Shown: positions 12,301 to 24,165, numbered from the stretch's first letter. The stretch is DNA of 64,000 bases from Linnemannia elongata (GCA_036320915.1 JAXBDG010000015.1:372001-436000); one strand, 5' to 3'. The notes: generated from the sequence alone by a model not told the origin. Translations and numbers: made by a program.

Positions 12301-13789
12301 GCGAGCGAGTGTGTGGTCTGGTCTGGTACGGTATGGTACGGTATGGTCCTCTTGGGGAATCAGGCGCACACGGTGGCATTCTTCTTTCATGCTTCTCTGA
12401 CATGCATCCTTGGATATGCTATTAAGAACGATCCTATTTCGGGAACAATGAACGCCCCTCCTCCACCATCTCATCCGTCCCTGGCGGCTCCAGTTCTCAT
12501 TGCTTGTTGTTGTTTTGTTCTTTGCCTTTTCATCTCCTTTGTAGTCTGTTGTGTTGTGTCTACAGATTATTCTGCACCTATTCATTTCTCATTGCTCGAT
12601 CGTGTGTTCAGGTGCCAAGAGGTGTATGTGGTACTGTACCCCTTCCACTATTCCACAACTCTCTTGTCCTCCTGGCTCCCTTGTTTATTTTGCTCCCTTT
12701 AATTATTTTTTTTTCTTTTTCCTTTTCTTCTCCTTTCTTCTTCATCCCATTCCATCATCTTTCTTTCTCTTTCTTCATCCTCACGCCATCCCTTCTCCTT
12801 CCGTCTCCTCACTTCCGCTCCCTCCTCGCCACCCTCTCCTCACTCCGCCCTAACGACCCCTTTCCACATTGATATGAAACGTCCATATCTCGCTTGAACT
12901 TAACGACAACATCACACCATCCACATCCGCTTTTTTTTCTTGACAACCACGTTCACATCAGCTTCCCACCTGACCTCGTTGCATTATTAACGATCTCCCC
13001 CACACCCTCTGACCATTTTCATCCGCCAACTCTTTTCTTAATCGGTACTTGTCGTCCCTTTTTGATGAGATGGGGCTGTAGATCTCCCTCACTTGTTTTT
13101 ATTGAGCAAAGCACAACAACAAAAAAATATTTTCTTCTTTGCCTTACTTATTGTCGAGTAGGCAGCAGACAGGAGAGCTGTTCCATCGGTGCTAATTTTA
13201 CTTACCATCACACCTGCCTTCGTCTTCCTCCTTCTGCACACCTTCTTGGCAATAGATCGCCTGTTCATTCAACAACCTCGAATCATCGAAACGAACAACG
13301 ACAACAAAAAAAAAAAAAAAAGACAACTCCTCTCAAAAGTCGACTATCCTGTCCCCTTCCCTCCCCTTCAGCTCATACCCACCCAGTCCTCTTCACGAAA
13401 CGCCCTTTTTCCTTTCCCGTTCGCCCAATATCTTCTCCGTCCCGTTTCAACTTTTCCTTGTTTGCTACTGCTACTGCCACCTCGCCCTACATTCTACCAC
13501 CACCGTCCGACCAACCGATCTCCTCTTCCTCCCGATACCATATCCCGGACGACAACGACGACGACGACGACGACAGTAACATAAAGCAGCCTCGCATTAT
13601 ATCCTCCCTTTATTCTTATACAGCTTCTGCACTCGCTCTCTCTCTCTCTATCTCTCCCCTTTCTTCCTCCCACCCCCTTCAACTGCCGGTCGACCTTCTT
13701 TTTTTTTCGTCCCCTTTCTCTGAACTTTTCAGCATATCAACAGCACTACAACTACCGCCTCAACATATACAGCAACAACAGAAGCAAAC

Positions 13790-14527
13790 ATGGGAAACTT
13801 TCTTTCACAGTTTAACGATCTTGTTAACAGAGACGCCGACTCCAAAGTGCCCGATGTCCAGCTCGACTTTGAAGGTAAAAAAAAAACATATGAACGTTGA
13901 TAACTAATTATCTGAGGATTGTATGAAAGCAAGATCTCGGCCTTATTTTGTTATGTGTGCCTTTTGTTGTGTGAGCGGGAAGGAAGGGTGTCCAACCAAA
14001 CCCGAGGAAAATTCCATTTTAACGAACGAAAGGAACAACTGAAACCAACAACATGCCTTGCTGCTTTTTTTTTTTTTTTTTTTTTATGTTTTATTTTTTT
14101 TATTTTTTATTTTTTTGGTTTTTTTTTTGGTTTTTGTATGTGTTCACTGTCATTCCTTTGTATTAACTGGTCCGATGTCATCTGTATTGACTTTTTGTGT
14201 ATTCAATTAACTTGATATACAATTTAGATTCGTCTATGACCGAGGAGGAGCTCGAGTCGTACTCAAACGTTTTACATATGCTGGAACCAACGGCAGATCT
14301 GCTCGAGATGCTCAGGACTTATGAAGGGTGTGGAGAATATATCCGTCAGGTAATTATTATGCTATATCACACAGGAATACTATGAGCATGTCACCTAGGA
14401 CAAGAACGACAGGAAGAAACAAAAAATGACAAGGAAGAAACTTGACTTAAAGAGAGGGGGGTGGGGGTAGTGGAAAACATTGTTACAGGATGACTCCACT
14501 CTGCTTCAACCAGAATGGCCCTTCAAG

Positions 14528-14578
<51 letters not shown>

Positions 14579-15063
14579 GCAGGATAGCGAGTAACATTTG
14601 TCATCAGGAGGGCGCTTTCTCTTTTTTTTTCATTTCTTTGTCTTGGTGTACTTGCGTGTTTCCCATTTTGAAAAGCCCTTTTGGAAAAAAAGCTAGAGAG
14701 GGGGGTTGAAGAAGGAGTTGTATCCAATAGCGCTCAAATGCAAAGAACACGACAAAGAGTTGGGACTATACCACTTGCCTTTTTCTTTTTCGTTCTGTCG
14801 CGACATCCCTGGGCGGCTCGTTATTGTCGTGAAGGGGTGGTAAGCTGTTCAATTATAATTGGTTCCCTTTATCTTCCTAGCGAACCACTCTACCACCTCC
14901 TATCCCATCCAGTCTCCCAGTTCTTCCCCTTATTATCCCCTCTTAACTTCTCTTTTCATCCACCTGAACGACCGTTGGTGGTCTCTTATTTGTTCATGCA
15001 ATCTCTTTATCGACAATCAGGGAAGAAGGCTTGTCAACGAAGGGCAAAGCAATAAGGATATAA

Positions 15064-15104
<41 letters not shown>

Positions 15105-17970
15105 GGAACCAACAAAATACCACGGATGGTATGTTGGTCTGGACGTCCACATCTGATGGACGAATCAGAATGAAGCGTCCATTCGGTGCTGAAATATAAA
15201 AGTACGTACCCGTACGTCTTACAGACAACAATGGCAAGAAAACACGCGACGCAAGATGGTACTCTTGTGAGACTTTTGTTGGGCGTGGGTACTCCGGTCA
15301 AGGGGCGAATAAGAGAAAGGCTACGAGTGATTGCATCGCGCAGGGATGGAAGGGATGGGTGCTTACGAGGAGAGAGCGATAGAGATGGCTTTTTCATGCA
15401 CGGGAAAGATGGAGAGATTGAACAAGCCCTTTGTTGGGTTTAGTTTTGTTACGCCCTGCTTTTTTCTCACCCTTGTTGCGATTGACAGGCAAGGTTTAAA
15501 GGTGGAATGTTGAACTCGATGACTGGGTGAGAAGGAGGCAGCCTATTACTGTATTCTTCTTGATTCGGATTGAGGTTGCTATTTATGGTCTTGATGCATT
15601 CCGACATCCACCAAGAAAAAAAGAGTTACCACTGGGAGCAGGACATAAGAACAACGACACATGTGGGCCTTTGGAAAACTTTTCTTTGTTCATTCAGCAG
15701 CTACAAAATATGGAGATCTCGGGATCTTTATTATTTTGCTTGACACAAAAGGGAACTCAGATCTGATTTTTGGAGTGGTTGGCGACGCAGCGGTCTATCC
15801 CACTGAAAACAGCGACATCTCTCTTCATCAGGATCCTTCTTTTTGAGATGGACAAGTGAGAGGGTGTTCCCTGAAAGGAGTACCTTGTTGTTCAGAGACG
15901 ATACTTTTGTTTTTATTCCGTGGACACGACCGAGCCATGTTTGTTTTTGTTATTTTTACAGACTCCTTTTTGTTGTGCTCATTATTATTTTGTTCATCCC
16001 AGAACAATGGCTTATTACATGGTGCTCTCGTGCAGATTGTCTGTGCAGACGTACAAACAAGCTACTTTGTCGGGGGTTTGGTGGATGTTTCTTTTTGTCT
16101 CTTCGCTTCAATCTTCACATACATACACACACACACACACACACCTGCATACCCATACACTCTCTATATTTTTTTTACGCGTTTCAATGGGTTTAGGTCG
16201 TTCGCGTTTATTTTTGGATTTCACCTCATCATGCATCCTTCGGGGGGACAATTTCTGTTAATTTCGGGTTCAATTGAAGTTGCCTGCAGGAGAGGAGGAA
16301 GACGGATTACATTTTCACAAGGAAAAAAAAAACTATGGCATGCCGCCATAGGAGGATGGGAGGATGGGGATGGTTGGAAACCACAGGCTCGGCTAAGACA
16401 TACTACATACCAGCGTCATTCTTGATTTTGCAAACATTCTTCATCCATTTTATTCTTTTTTCTGGAAAGGAACAACATTTACCAGCCTGCTCCTTTGTAT
16501 ACGTTTTTCAGGCTGTTCCTGTTTCATGGTCATTCCTTCGTGGGTTGGGTTCTTTTTTCTGGCTTATTGAGATTCGATCCTTTGAGGCTTCACGGTGTAG
16601 TGGTCCTTTCGTCTGTTCTATTCTCCTTGACATTGAGGACTCACGCGTGGTTTCAATTGTCAACGAGGAAAGAAAACCAAGGAGACGAGTACTTTCGTTT
16701 TGATTATTGTTGTTCTTCACGGAGGTGGGAAGCATCCTATATTTTTTTCGAGTGGCAATTGCGAAGTGAGAGGTGAATGGGAGGAGTTATTTTTACTCGT
16801 GTGTTGTTCATTCCCGAGAGCCCATTTCTATTTCAGCATCTCGTTGTCTTTTCACTTTTTTTTTTCTTTGACTTTTCATTGCGGAAACCAAGTCGAGAAA
16901 CCTCACACGAGCAAACAAGAAAAAGTGTGGAATCCCTTCCAGGACAGAGAGCAGGATGGGACAGGAATCTGGATATATGTCATGGAAGCAACAAACGAAA
17001 ATAACCGCAAAGCGTTCTCGGCCCGATACTCTACCCTCTATGGCATTTTCCTTCCACGTGGCTAACATGACAACTTTATATATTATGAAAATCCATCCTG
17101 TAGGCAATTGGATCGCCTGGCCCAGAATCAGAGCAAGAGGCATGGAACCATGTCCGCCCTGCAGTCGATAAGCTCAAGACCTTCTACAAGTACTCCACCT
17201 CCATCGGTAAGCTATCATCTCTTCTTTTTAAAACGCGAAGGTGCCCAATAGCATGTTGAGATAATGACTAACGCGATACTCAACCCTTCGCCTTATTAGA
17301 ATCATGCTTGCCACAAATTTTGCAGACGCTGTGCATTGGCGATGTTAACAAGAACTTGGAGAGGCATCAAGGATTGGCAAGGATCTTGTGCCAATTGCTC
17401 GACTTTGTGTTTGAGTTTGACTCGCTCAAGATGAAGACCCCTCAGATCCAGAACGACTTTTCCTACTACCGTCGCTGCTTGTCCCGAGGCAAGCTGTCGA
17501 ACGAGGTGGATCTCAAGTCCGCGATGAACGAGGACGAGCTCGCCAACCACGTCTCGATGTTCTACGCCTATCCTACACCAATGCTCAAGACAGTGACGGA
17601 AGTGACGACCCAGTTTGTGGGACAGCACCGTGTCCGCCGGAGTGTCTCTGAGTGTCTGGCGACGTTGGCGGGAGTATGTTATCACACTGTGAACAACAGC
17701 AAGAAGAAGCCCAACCAGCGGGCCGAGACGACAGCATTCTGTCTGAGAGTGATGGTGATCTCGATCATTATCTATGACCACATTGAGCCCCAGGGTGCGT
17801 TCAACAAGTCGTCGCCGATCAACATCAAGAACTCTGTCAAGGCCATTCATACCTTTGGAAACGCGACGGATACACCCAACCTGATCTCTGCCTTGCGGTT
17901 CAATACCAAGCACTTGAACGATGCCACGACACCCAAGACCATCAAGACCCTGATCGCCACCACCGCCTAG
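13790..17970 (+). CDS. CYRI: CYRI (FAM49) family Rac1-interacting protein
   Basis: Exons 13790-13874, 14228-14349, 17104-17206 and 17300-17970 join in phase to 326 residues, against about 324 in animal CYRI-B. The protein aligns along the whole family: myristoylation-type N-terminus MGNFLSQ, the EGCGEYIRQAIG helix, AWNHVRPAVDKLK, then the DUF1394 core with QNDFSYYRR, FCLRVMV, YDHIEPQGAF and TKHLNDATTPKTIK. Arg161-Arg162 in NDFSYYRR correspond to the arginines animal CYRI-B uses to bind GTP-Rac1. CYRI proteins sit on the plasma membrane and dampen Rac1-SCAR/WAVE actin signalling; the same role here is inferred. The second intron (14350-17103) is 2754 nt, far longer than any other in the window. 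The start is fixed by the MGN context. Confidence 0.92.
14064..14085. repeat. T22 homopolymer
   Basis: T run in the first CYRI intron, followed by further T-rich sequence to about 14130. Confidence 0.85.
14528..14574. repeat. A47 homopolymer
   Basis: Longest homopolymer in the window, in the large CYRI intron. It is followed by GAGGGC. Confidence 0.92.
15065..15100. repeat. A36 homopolymer
   Basis: Second long A run in the same intron, about 490 nt after the first. It is also followed by GAGGGG. Confidence 0.92.
16125..16144. repeat. (AC)10 microsatellite
   Basis: Dinucleotide repeat in the large CYRI intron. Confidence 0.85.
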
Positions 17971-18824
17971 AAGCAGGATGATCTCGTTCCGCGTTTCTGA
18001 CATTTTTTTTTTTTTGTTTCTGCGTGCCTGAAAAGCCATTTTACCTCTTCTTCCTCCTCCTGCTTACCCACTTACATTATATCGCTTCATTTTTCTACGC
18101 CTATGACCATAATTACTCCTTTTCTTTTTCTCTCCTATAGTACCTTTTTTTTCTTTTTTGTGCAATGTCCTAAAAAAACCACACCACAGTCTCACTTCCC
18201 ATGCCAAATAAAAAAAATCTGTCCCTCTTTTTTTTTATCTTTGTCAATCTGATTCGCTTTCTACCTGTGCGCCTATGTATGGAGGCAAGGAAGAAAGAAA
18301 GGGAATCGGATTGTTTACTAGTACTATCTTGGAGTGCCACGAGACTTGCCTAAATGCTGCCTGGGCCTTGTTGTTGTTGTTATTCGTTCCCTTAGCCACT
18401 GACACACACAGACACAAAATGATAATTTTTCGACCCTTGTCATCGCTCTCTGTTCGAGTGGGTGGTTACTTTGCCTCTTTTTTTATATTTCTCCTACTGC
18501 TCTTTCCCCTTCTTTACACATCTCTCCATCTCTCCACACTTTTTTTTTTATTTTCATCATTCCTTTGATTTCATCTGAGTTTCTCAGCACAAGCAATCTA
18601 CACCCCTCTCTCACCTCATTAAGGTAACAACAAACAACAGTGTTTATGCCAAAAAATGAGGTCCAGCTGGCTCCATCTTGAGCATACCTGCGGAAAGGTG
18701 TTCCAGGCCACCGATAAAACTTTATTTTTCAGAACACTCCTCGCCCCTGGTTCTGAGTCAGCCTTTTTTTTTTTTTACTACAGTCAAACCAACTGCATCC
18801 TTCTGTCAACCGCCGCCGACAATA
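17971..18824. other. Intergenic: CYRI 3' flank and promoter of the next gene
   Basis: T-rich, with several T8-T12 runs. No coding exon recognised. The frame of the next gene stays open upstream to about 18660 but has no ATG there. Confidence 0.5.
18207..18212 (+). terminator. Poly(A) signal AATAAA, CYRI
   Basis: AATAAA 237 nt after the CYRI stop, followed by an A-rich run. Confidence 0.45.
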
Positions 18825-20705
18825 ATGGCGTACAAGTCCCAAAACTCCCAGCACCAGGGACTGCAGCAGCAGGAAGAGGCTCCACCTCCTCCCTACACTT
18901 ACACACCACCAGGAGCAGAAACAGGAGCCGCGACACAGTCCCGACAACTTCAATTCCCTTCAACGATGTCAGGAGGACCTGTATCAGCGAATCCAGTACC
19001 GCATTGTGGTGGTGGTGTTGCTCCTCCTCCTCCTCCATTGCCTCCCCGTACTTCGAGGACACCGAGGGCGCCACAGTTTCGTGGGACGGTTGGAGCGCCA
19101 CAGATGTATGGGGAGGGTGTAGTTGATATGTCCGGAAAGGAATATGATGCGATACCTGATACTTATTTTGCGAGACCTACTGGGCCCAGGGCTCCACAGC
19201 TGATTACTCAGGAGGAGAATGAGTCTGGTCAGGGAAAGCAGCAGGAGCAGCAGCCGGTTGCGCCTGGTGCAGGAATGGTCGCAGGGATACTGGAGAAGAA
19301 CGATATTCAATCGTACTATCAGCCTCCATCGTTCCCTGACAAGAACGGAGAAAAGCCTTTGCAGGATGTGAAGCAGCCTATTCAGGAACAACAGCAACAG
19401 CAACAGCCTGACCCATATTACCAATCGCAGCAACACTCGGCGCCAGTGGTCTATCGACCACCCGCAGCACCCCAGTTCTCGCCTCAACTGGACCAACACC
19501 AGCAGCTTCATTCAATATCCTCAGTCGTTAATTCGGTCTCATCTCCAGCCATGGGGTACGCAGAAACGCCTAAGATGTATCACCCGCCTCCTACTACGTC
19601 CTACCCACCTCCTGCTAGTGCACCTTCGCCGGCATTGAGTCAATACCCTCCACCTAGCACCGCACCCATGTTCTCCCCTGCAACTGTAGTCCGACCCTTA
19701 CCGGCTGTACCGCTTCATCACAGTGGTAGTGTGTCTATGCCGGTACCCATGCCGATGCCGGAACCCAGCAAGCTTCCCATGTCACCATCCGCACCCGAGC
19801 ATATCACAGTAGCGCCAACACCTATTCTTCCACCAGCTGGCGTCCCTGCTCCAACTCCAGCCCTGGCACCAGCGTGTATCCCACAGCCAATAGCAGCGAC
19901 ACCAGGAGGACCAGGACTGGTGACAAGCTTCAAGTGCAAGGAATGTGGTGGACTTTTGGATTCCGAGTTTGCGGTTTGTACACGGTTACATACCCCGTTG
20001 ACGGCGTACGCGGCTCCACAGATTGGATACTCAACTCGACCGGATTTTCATCTCGATGGACAGCACCCTATTCCTCCCGTTCCACAGCCCCATCATCAAC
20101 AACATGGTTATTACCCGCAGCCTCAGCAACCGCAACAGCACCATGGGTACTACCCTCAGCCTCAACAACAACATCACCAACCGCATACTGCTTATCCTCA
20201 ACAGCAACCACTTTACGGCGGGTACGCGCACCATTACCCCCAGCCAACAGTGACAACAGCAGTAGCCGCCCACCCGAGCAACAACCATGGGACAGATGGT
20301 GCATACTATAAAAACCCACTCACCAATGGACTCATGAAACTGTTCGGAGGCTCCTCTCAGTCTTATGGAACCAACCATCAGATTGTTTCCCCCTTGCCTG
20401 TGGCCCCACCGGTACAGCCTGTGCATCATCATATGCCAGGCCCTCAGGGACAAGCGGGAGCCTATATCCCTTTGGCCGGCCCTCCTCTTCCACAACCTCA
20501 GCATCATCACCAGCCATACTATCAGCAGCAGCAACAGTATCCACCGGCGCCATATCCCTCAGATCACCATCACGGAATGATGTCGCCTGTTGTTGGGTTC
20601 CAACAACCGCCTTACGCGATGCCTGGAGGTGGGAAGGATGGATATGGAGTTGCTGGGGCTGGGCTTATGAGGTCTGCTACTTCTACCCAACCTCCTTCTA
20701 CTTGA
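18825..20705 (+). CDS. Pro/Gln/Tyr-rich protein of unknown function with a CxxC cluster
   Basis: Single-exon gene, 626 residues from the ATG at 18825 (MAYKSQNSQ); I did not use the in-frame non-ATG extension upstream. Composition is extreme: Pro, Gln, Tyr, His and Ser dominate. Near the N-terminus is a PPPPY motif (residues 20-24) that fits a WW-domain ligand. A short island, KCKECGGLLDSEFAVCTRLH (about residues 370-389), has C-x2-C-x10-C-x3-H spacing and could bind zinc. It is followed by repeats of the type YYPQPQQ with His-Gln runs (about 425-460). No signal peptide or membrane segment is seen. Most of the chain must be disordered. I do not recognise the family; a scaffold or RNP-type role would be a guess. 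Confidence 0.75.
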   Translation: MAYKSQNSQHQGLQQQEEAPPPPYTYTPPGAETGAATQSRQLQFPSTMSGGPVSANPVPHCGGGVAPPPPPLPPRTSRTPRAPQFRGTVGAPQMYGEGVVDMSGKEYDAIPDTYFARPTGPRAPQLITQEENESGQGKQQEQQPVAPGAGMVAGILEKNDIQSYYQPPSFPDKNGEKPLQDVKQPIQEQQQQQQPDPYYQSQQHSAPVVYRPPAAPQFSPQLDQHQQLHSISSVVNSVSSPAMGYAETPKMYHPPPTTSYPPPASAPSPALSQYPPPSTAPMFSPATVVRPLPAVPLHHSGSVSMPVPMPMPEPSKLPMSPSAPEHITVAPTPILPPAGVPAPTPALAPACIPQPIAATPGGPGLVTSFKCKECGGLLDSEFAVCTRLHTPLTAYAAPQIGYSTRPDFHLDGQHPIPPVPQPHHQQHGYYPQPQQPQQHHGYYPQPQQQHHQPHTAYPQQQPLYGGYAHHYPQPTVTTAVAAHPSNNHGTDGAYYKNPLTNGLMKLFGGSSQSYGTNHQIVSPLPVAPPVQPVHHHMPGPQGQAGAYIPLAGPPLPQPQHHHQPYYQQQQQYPPAPYPSDHHHGMMSPVVGFQQPPYAMPGGGKDGYGVAGAGLMRSATSTQPPST

Positions 20706-21418
20706 TTTTTTGATACCCTTTAGCACCTCTTTTTTTTTTCTGTGCTTACTTGTAGTAGCCGTCGATCTTTAATAGCATCATTGCTTTTTCGTGCTTTTCT
20801 ATGACAAGATAATATGAATGGAAATAATTGAGTATCTAACTCCTTCCTGTATGGCTCAATTGAAAAAACGAACCGGGGTGCCTGAATAAGCGGGGATCGG
20901 AGTGGGAGGTGGATACTGGCTAGGAAAGGAAAACTTGTTCTTTCGCGTGTCTGAGATGACGAGGTCCTCCTCCCCGCTCTACCTTCGTCGACTACAAAAG
21001 GCAAAAAAAAAAAAAAAACCAAGAGAAAATCGATAGCTGAAGGAAGCAGCTCAACTTTGAAGAGAAGAATGAGTGCTTCTATGACGGGTGTTGTTGTGTG
21101 TACCAAAAAAAAAAAAAAGGCGTAAACAGTTTGGCCAAGAAGCACAAAATTTCCTAATTGGTCAGAGTCGATTCTTCATTAAATGCGACGGGAGCTTCGC
21201 GCTCATCTCACCCCTTGTTTCCTTTACCTTTTTTTTTCTTTTTCGTTTTTGTTCTCACACACACTTCTTCACATACACGCACATCCTCTTGTCCTTCTCT
21301 CTTTACACACCCACGTTCTCTTACTCACTCATACTTCTCTACCCCTTAGACACTCATACACGCACCCTCCTTCTATCATTTCCTTCTATCCAAATCACCT
21401 CCCTCAAACACACAAAAG
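20706..21418. other. Intergenic spacer
   Basis: T runs, two short A runs (about 21003 and 21106), then a C/T/A-rich leader with repeated CACACTC-type sequence before the next gene. No gene seen. Confidence 0.5.
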
Positions 21419-23571
21419 ATGACCTCAGTCCTCTTCTACAACCCCGACAACACACCCGACGAACTCGCCTGCAGTTCTCCACCCTCTCACAACGACGCCA
21501 ACTGTCCTTGGCCCAAACCCAACAGCCCACACGATAATCAATCATGGAAGAAGGATGGTGATACAAAGCCGCCAAAGATCCCGAGTCTTGCGAGACTTAA
21601 TATCCTCCAAGGGTTCTCCATTCTAGGTGGGGCGGGGTCGGTGGCTCACGAGATTCAAGCCATGGAGTATCAAAAGACTCTGGCGCTTGCTTCTTCGGAG
21701 GGACGGTACCGGCCTCGGTCGTGCACCTTCAACTCGACTGATAGAGCTGAGGTCCCGACAACGACCGACGTGACGACGACAGAAAAGGAGACGACAGAGG
21801 GTGAGAACACGGTAGCAAGAGGAGGAGGTGAACAATTGTGGCCATGGTCATGGTCACAGAAACTCCAATCGATCACGACGGGTTCGAGGGGTACGATGAA
21901 GCGGTACCGGATCACGATCGAGGAGCTCCCGGGGGAGGTTTCTGCCGACGGTTCAGCCCTCGTCTCCACTTCCGCTTCCGCGACCTCTGCCGCTGATGTT
22001 TCTGCTTCTGAAGCTGGGGTCGGGGCTGGTTTGGAGGAGGTTGAGGCAGTGAAGAAGGTGGCGACGACGACGGCGATGATGCCGATGGGTGTTGTTGAGT
22101 GGCTGTTGAACGTCAGTTATGATAAGCCCTATGGCTTCCGCGCACCTGCTGTTGAAGAGAAGAAGGGTGGCGATGAGTCCGCGGTTGCGGTTGTTGTTCC
22201 TGCCCTTGCTGCTTTTGATGAGGTGACTCCGCAGGTACCACTTCCAGACCACGACTTGTTGTCATCGTCGTCTGTTCCTGTCGCCGTGGTTGCTGCTGGT
22301 ACAGTCGCGCCACCAACTGCCGAGTCTCCTGATAGAGCGGGGCCTGAACCTGTTGCCACCAAAATCGAGTCGCCTGTTATGGACCAGCTTGCAGTTACTC
22401 CTGCCGCCCCTGTCCCCGCCAAGCCATCATCAGAGGCAGCAGCCTCTTCTTCGGTGTTGGTCAACAAGGTGATGGAGGTCCGACCTTCCTGGGATAACAA
22501 CAACAGTATCAGTCAAGATACTTCTTCTCGAACGAGAGAGTGGCCACCCCTTCGCCACCAGCAGCAACGTCGTCCATCCGAGGTACACCCTCCCCCCCTC
22601 CCTCAGCCTCTTCTTTTTTTTTTTTTTTTGTAAATCATACGAAACAAAAAGCGCTAACAATCTCAACTATCCTCTCCTCCATTCACAAATAGTCGTTCAC
22701 ACAAACAACGATCACCCGCCCAGACGGAACCATCGAATCCAAGACTGTGACATTTAACCGCCAATCTGGCGTAACCGAGACACATACTCGCATCCAACGA
22801 CCTGACGGGTCCTTCCTTGAGTCCTCTACCCACCGCATCAACCCTTCTTTGCGCGAGGCTCAGGAGAAGGAGCAGAAGGAGCAGGAGCAGCAGCCAGTGC
22901 CTTCGACGCGTCATGAAGGAGGGAACCCTTATCGGAACCATTTGAACCGTGTTGCTGCCCAACAACAACAACAGCAGCAGCAGCAGAATGACGCCGAAGT
23001 TGTCGCAGCCACTACTGCTTCGGCCATCGCCGCTTCTACATCCACTCCTCCTACCCCGCCTTTGTCGTCATCGACATTGCCATCCCAGCATCGTCCAAGC
23101 TTCCGAGAGCGCTGGGCTCGACGCCGTCAAGAACACCGCGAGTTCCTCGAAGACCTTCGTGCCGAACGCGAGCGCGAACGCTCTTTTACTTCCCAAGACC
23201 ATGAGCAAGAGCGAGGACGCCAAGATGATAGGAGGAGAGAGCGCCGACAGGAGCTGAGGGATGCTGAGGCGAGACAGCGGGAGGCTACCGCTGCTGCCTA
23301 CGGGTTCGTCCCCTCTTCTTCCTCTTCGGCTTCAGAGTCGGCTTCGTCATCCTCGAATGGGTCCACCGTCGACCGTGAGCGTGAAGACCATCGTCATCAT
23401 CACCGGGATCGCTTACGTCGTAGGGGCCGCAAGGACGAGGACGAGGAGAAGGAGTACGACGGGGAAGGTAGACAGCAGCAATACAGATCACGGTCTTGGC
23501 CACCAAAGGGTTACCTCAAGCGCCAGGAGCGTGAGCAGCAAGAGCAACAGGAACCTCGTCATAACGTTTAG
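21419..23571 (+). CDS. Charged low-complexity protein of unknown function
   Basis: Two exons, 21419-22582 and 22693-23571, join in phase 0 (gtacac donor, aaatag acceptor) to 680 residues. The N-terminal half has a more ordered island (LARLNILQGFSILGGAG, residues 60-76) and long Ala/Val/Thr/Ser stretches. Just after the intron two related segments, TRPDGTIESKTVTF and QRPDGSFLESSTHR, look like beta-hairpins and recall the short strand motifs of MLF/HAX1-like proteins. That resemblance is weak and I would not name it on this basis. The C-terminal third is a basic-acidic R/E/Q helix (about 530-600) followed by a Ser run. No signal peptide. Probably cytosolic or nuclear. Confidence 0.72.
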
Positions 23572-24165
23572 AAATATGTAATGAACCTCACCCTTTTTTT
23601 TTTTTTCCTTTTCAGTGAAATAAATAATTTTCAAGCATTTAATTAAGTCCGCAATTTTCGATAAAAAAAAGTGCGTTCCAGGGCAGTTGTGGGCGGGGGG
23701 GCAATGAGTCGCACAAGATATGAATTTGACCACACTGGTGAAGAGAATTCATTCAACGTTGAGATCAGATGCAAGCAAACAATAAGCCTGACAGGACTGG
23801 ACAGGACAAGACAAGAGGGAAACAAGTTTATTTTCTTTGAAGAGAAGAAGCGAGTTTGTATTGAGAGAGAGAGAGAGAGTATGCTATTAAGGAAAGGGTA
23901 ATTTACAGAAGGAGGAAACGCGACTAGAAGAGGGCATTACAACAAAGAAAAGGAGAAAGGGTGAAGTACAGAAAAAAAAGAAAAAAAAAAAAGAGTAAAG
24001 GAAGGGCATCGAAAGCCGTACTAAAAACACAAGTATGCAAATAAACTAAAGTAGCTATTAAGGTCGTCCTATCGTAAAGCGGTAAAGTAAAAATAAAGAA
24101 AAAAAAACAACCAAAGTGTGATAAACTTGGACAAGGATGGGGCAACCTACAAGACGACTTGGAAT
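23572..24165. other. Convergent intergenic region before HAC1
   Basis: 3' flanks of two converging genes. Several GAGA and A-rich stretches; no coding exon recognised. Confidence 0.5.
23619..23624 (+). terminator. Poly(A) signal AATAAA
   Basis: AATAAA 47 nt after the stop of the 21419-23571 gene. Confidence 0.5.

Larger units (their letters stand above)
8197..13789. other. Gene-free 5.6 kb between eIF4G and CYRI
   Basis: No convincing coding exon on either strand. All open frames are short and low-complexity, and none joins to a protein I recognise. It contains the eIF4G 3' UTR, a G16 run (9202-9217), a T20 run (9302-9321), a GA-rich patch (9580-9606) and, from about 12680 to 13780, a C/T-rich segment that is probably the CYRI promoter and leader. 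A non-coding transcript cannot be ruled out from sequence alone. Confidence 0.55.
14350..17103 (+). other. 2754-nt intron of CYRI
   Basis: Flanked by CAG/gtaatt and tgtag/GCA in matching phase. The encoded helix continues without a gap (IRQ then AIGSP), so no exon appears to be missing. Inside are an A47 run, an A36 run and an AC repeat. No nested gene was recognised on either strand. Confidence 0.8.

Noticed and set aside
12894..13907. 337-codon plus-strand frame overlapping the CYRI start
   Set aside because: Low-complexity S/P/T/H sequence in a C/T-rich leader, crosses the CYRI first exon in another frame and matches nothing.
14528..15100. Retroposed element suggested by A47 and A36 runs
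   Set aside because: No target-site duplication, reverse transcriptase or repeated body could be seen within the window; kept only as a question in the intron finding.
18678..18824. N-terminal extension of the Pro/Gln-rich protein
   Set aside because: Has no ATG and reads through a T-rich leader; the ATG at 18825 starts the typical composition.
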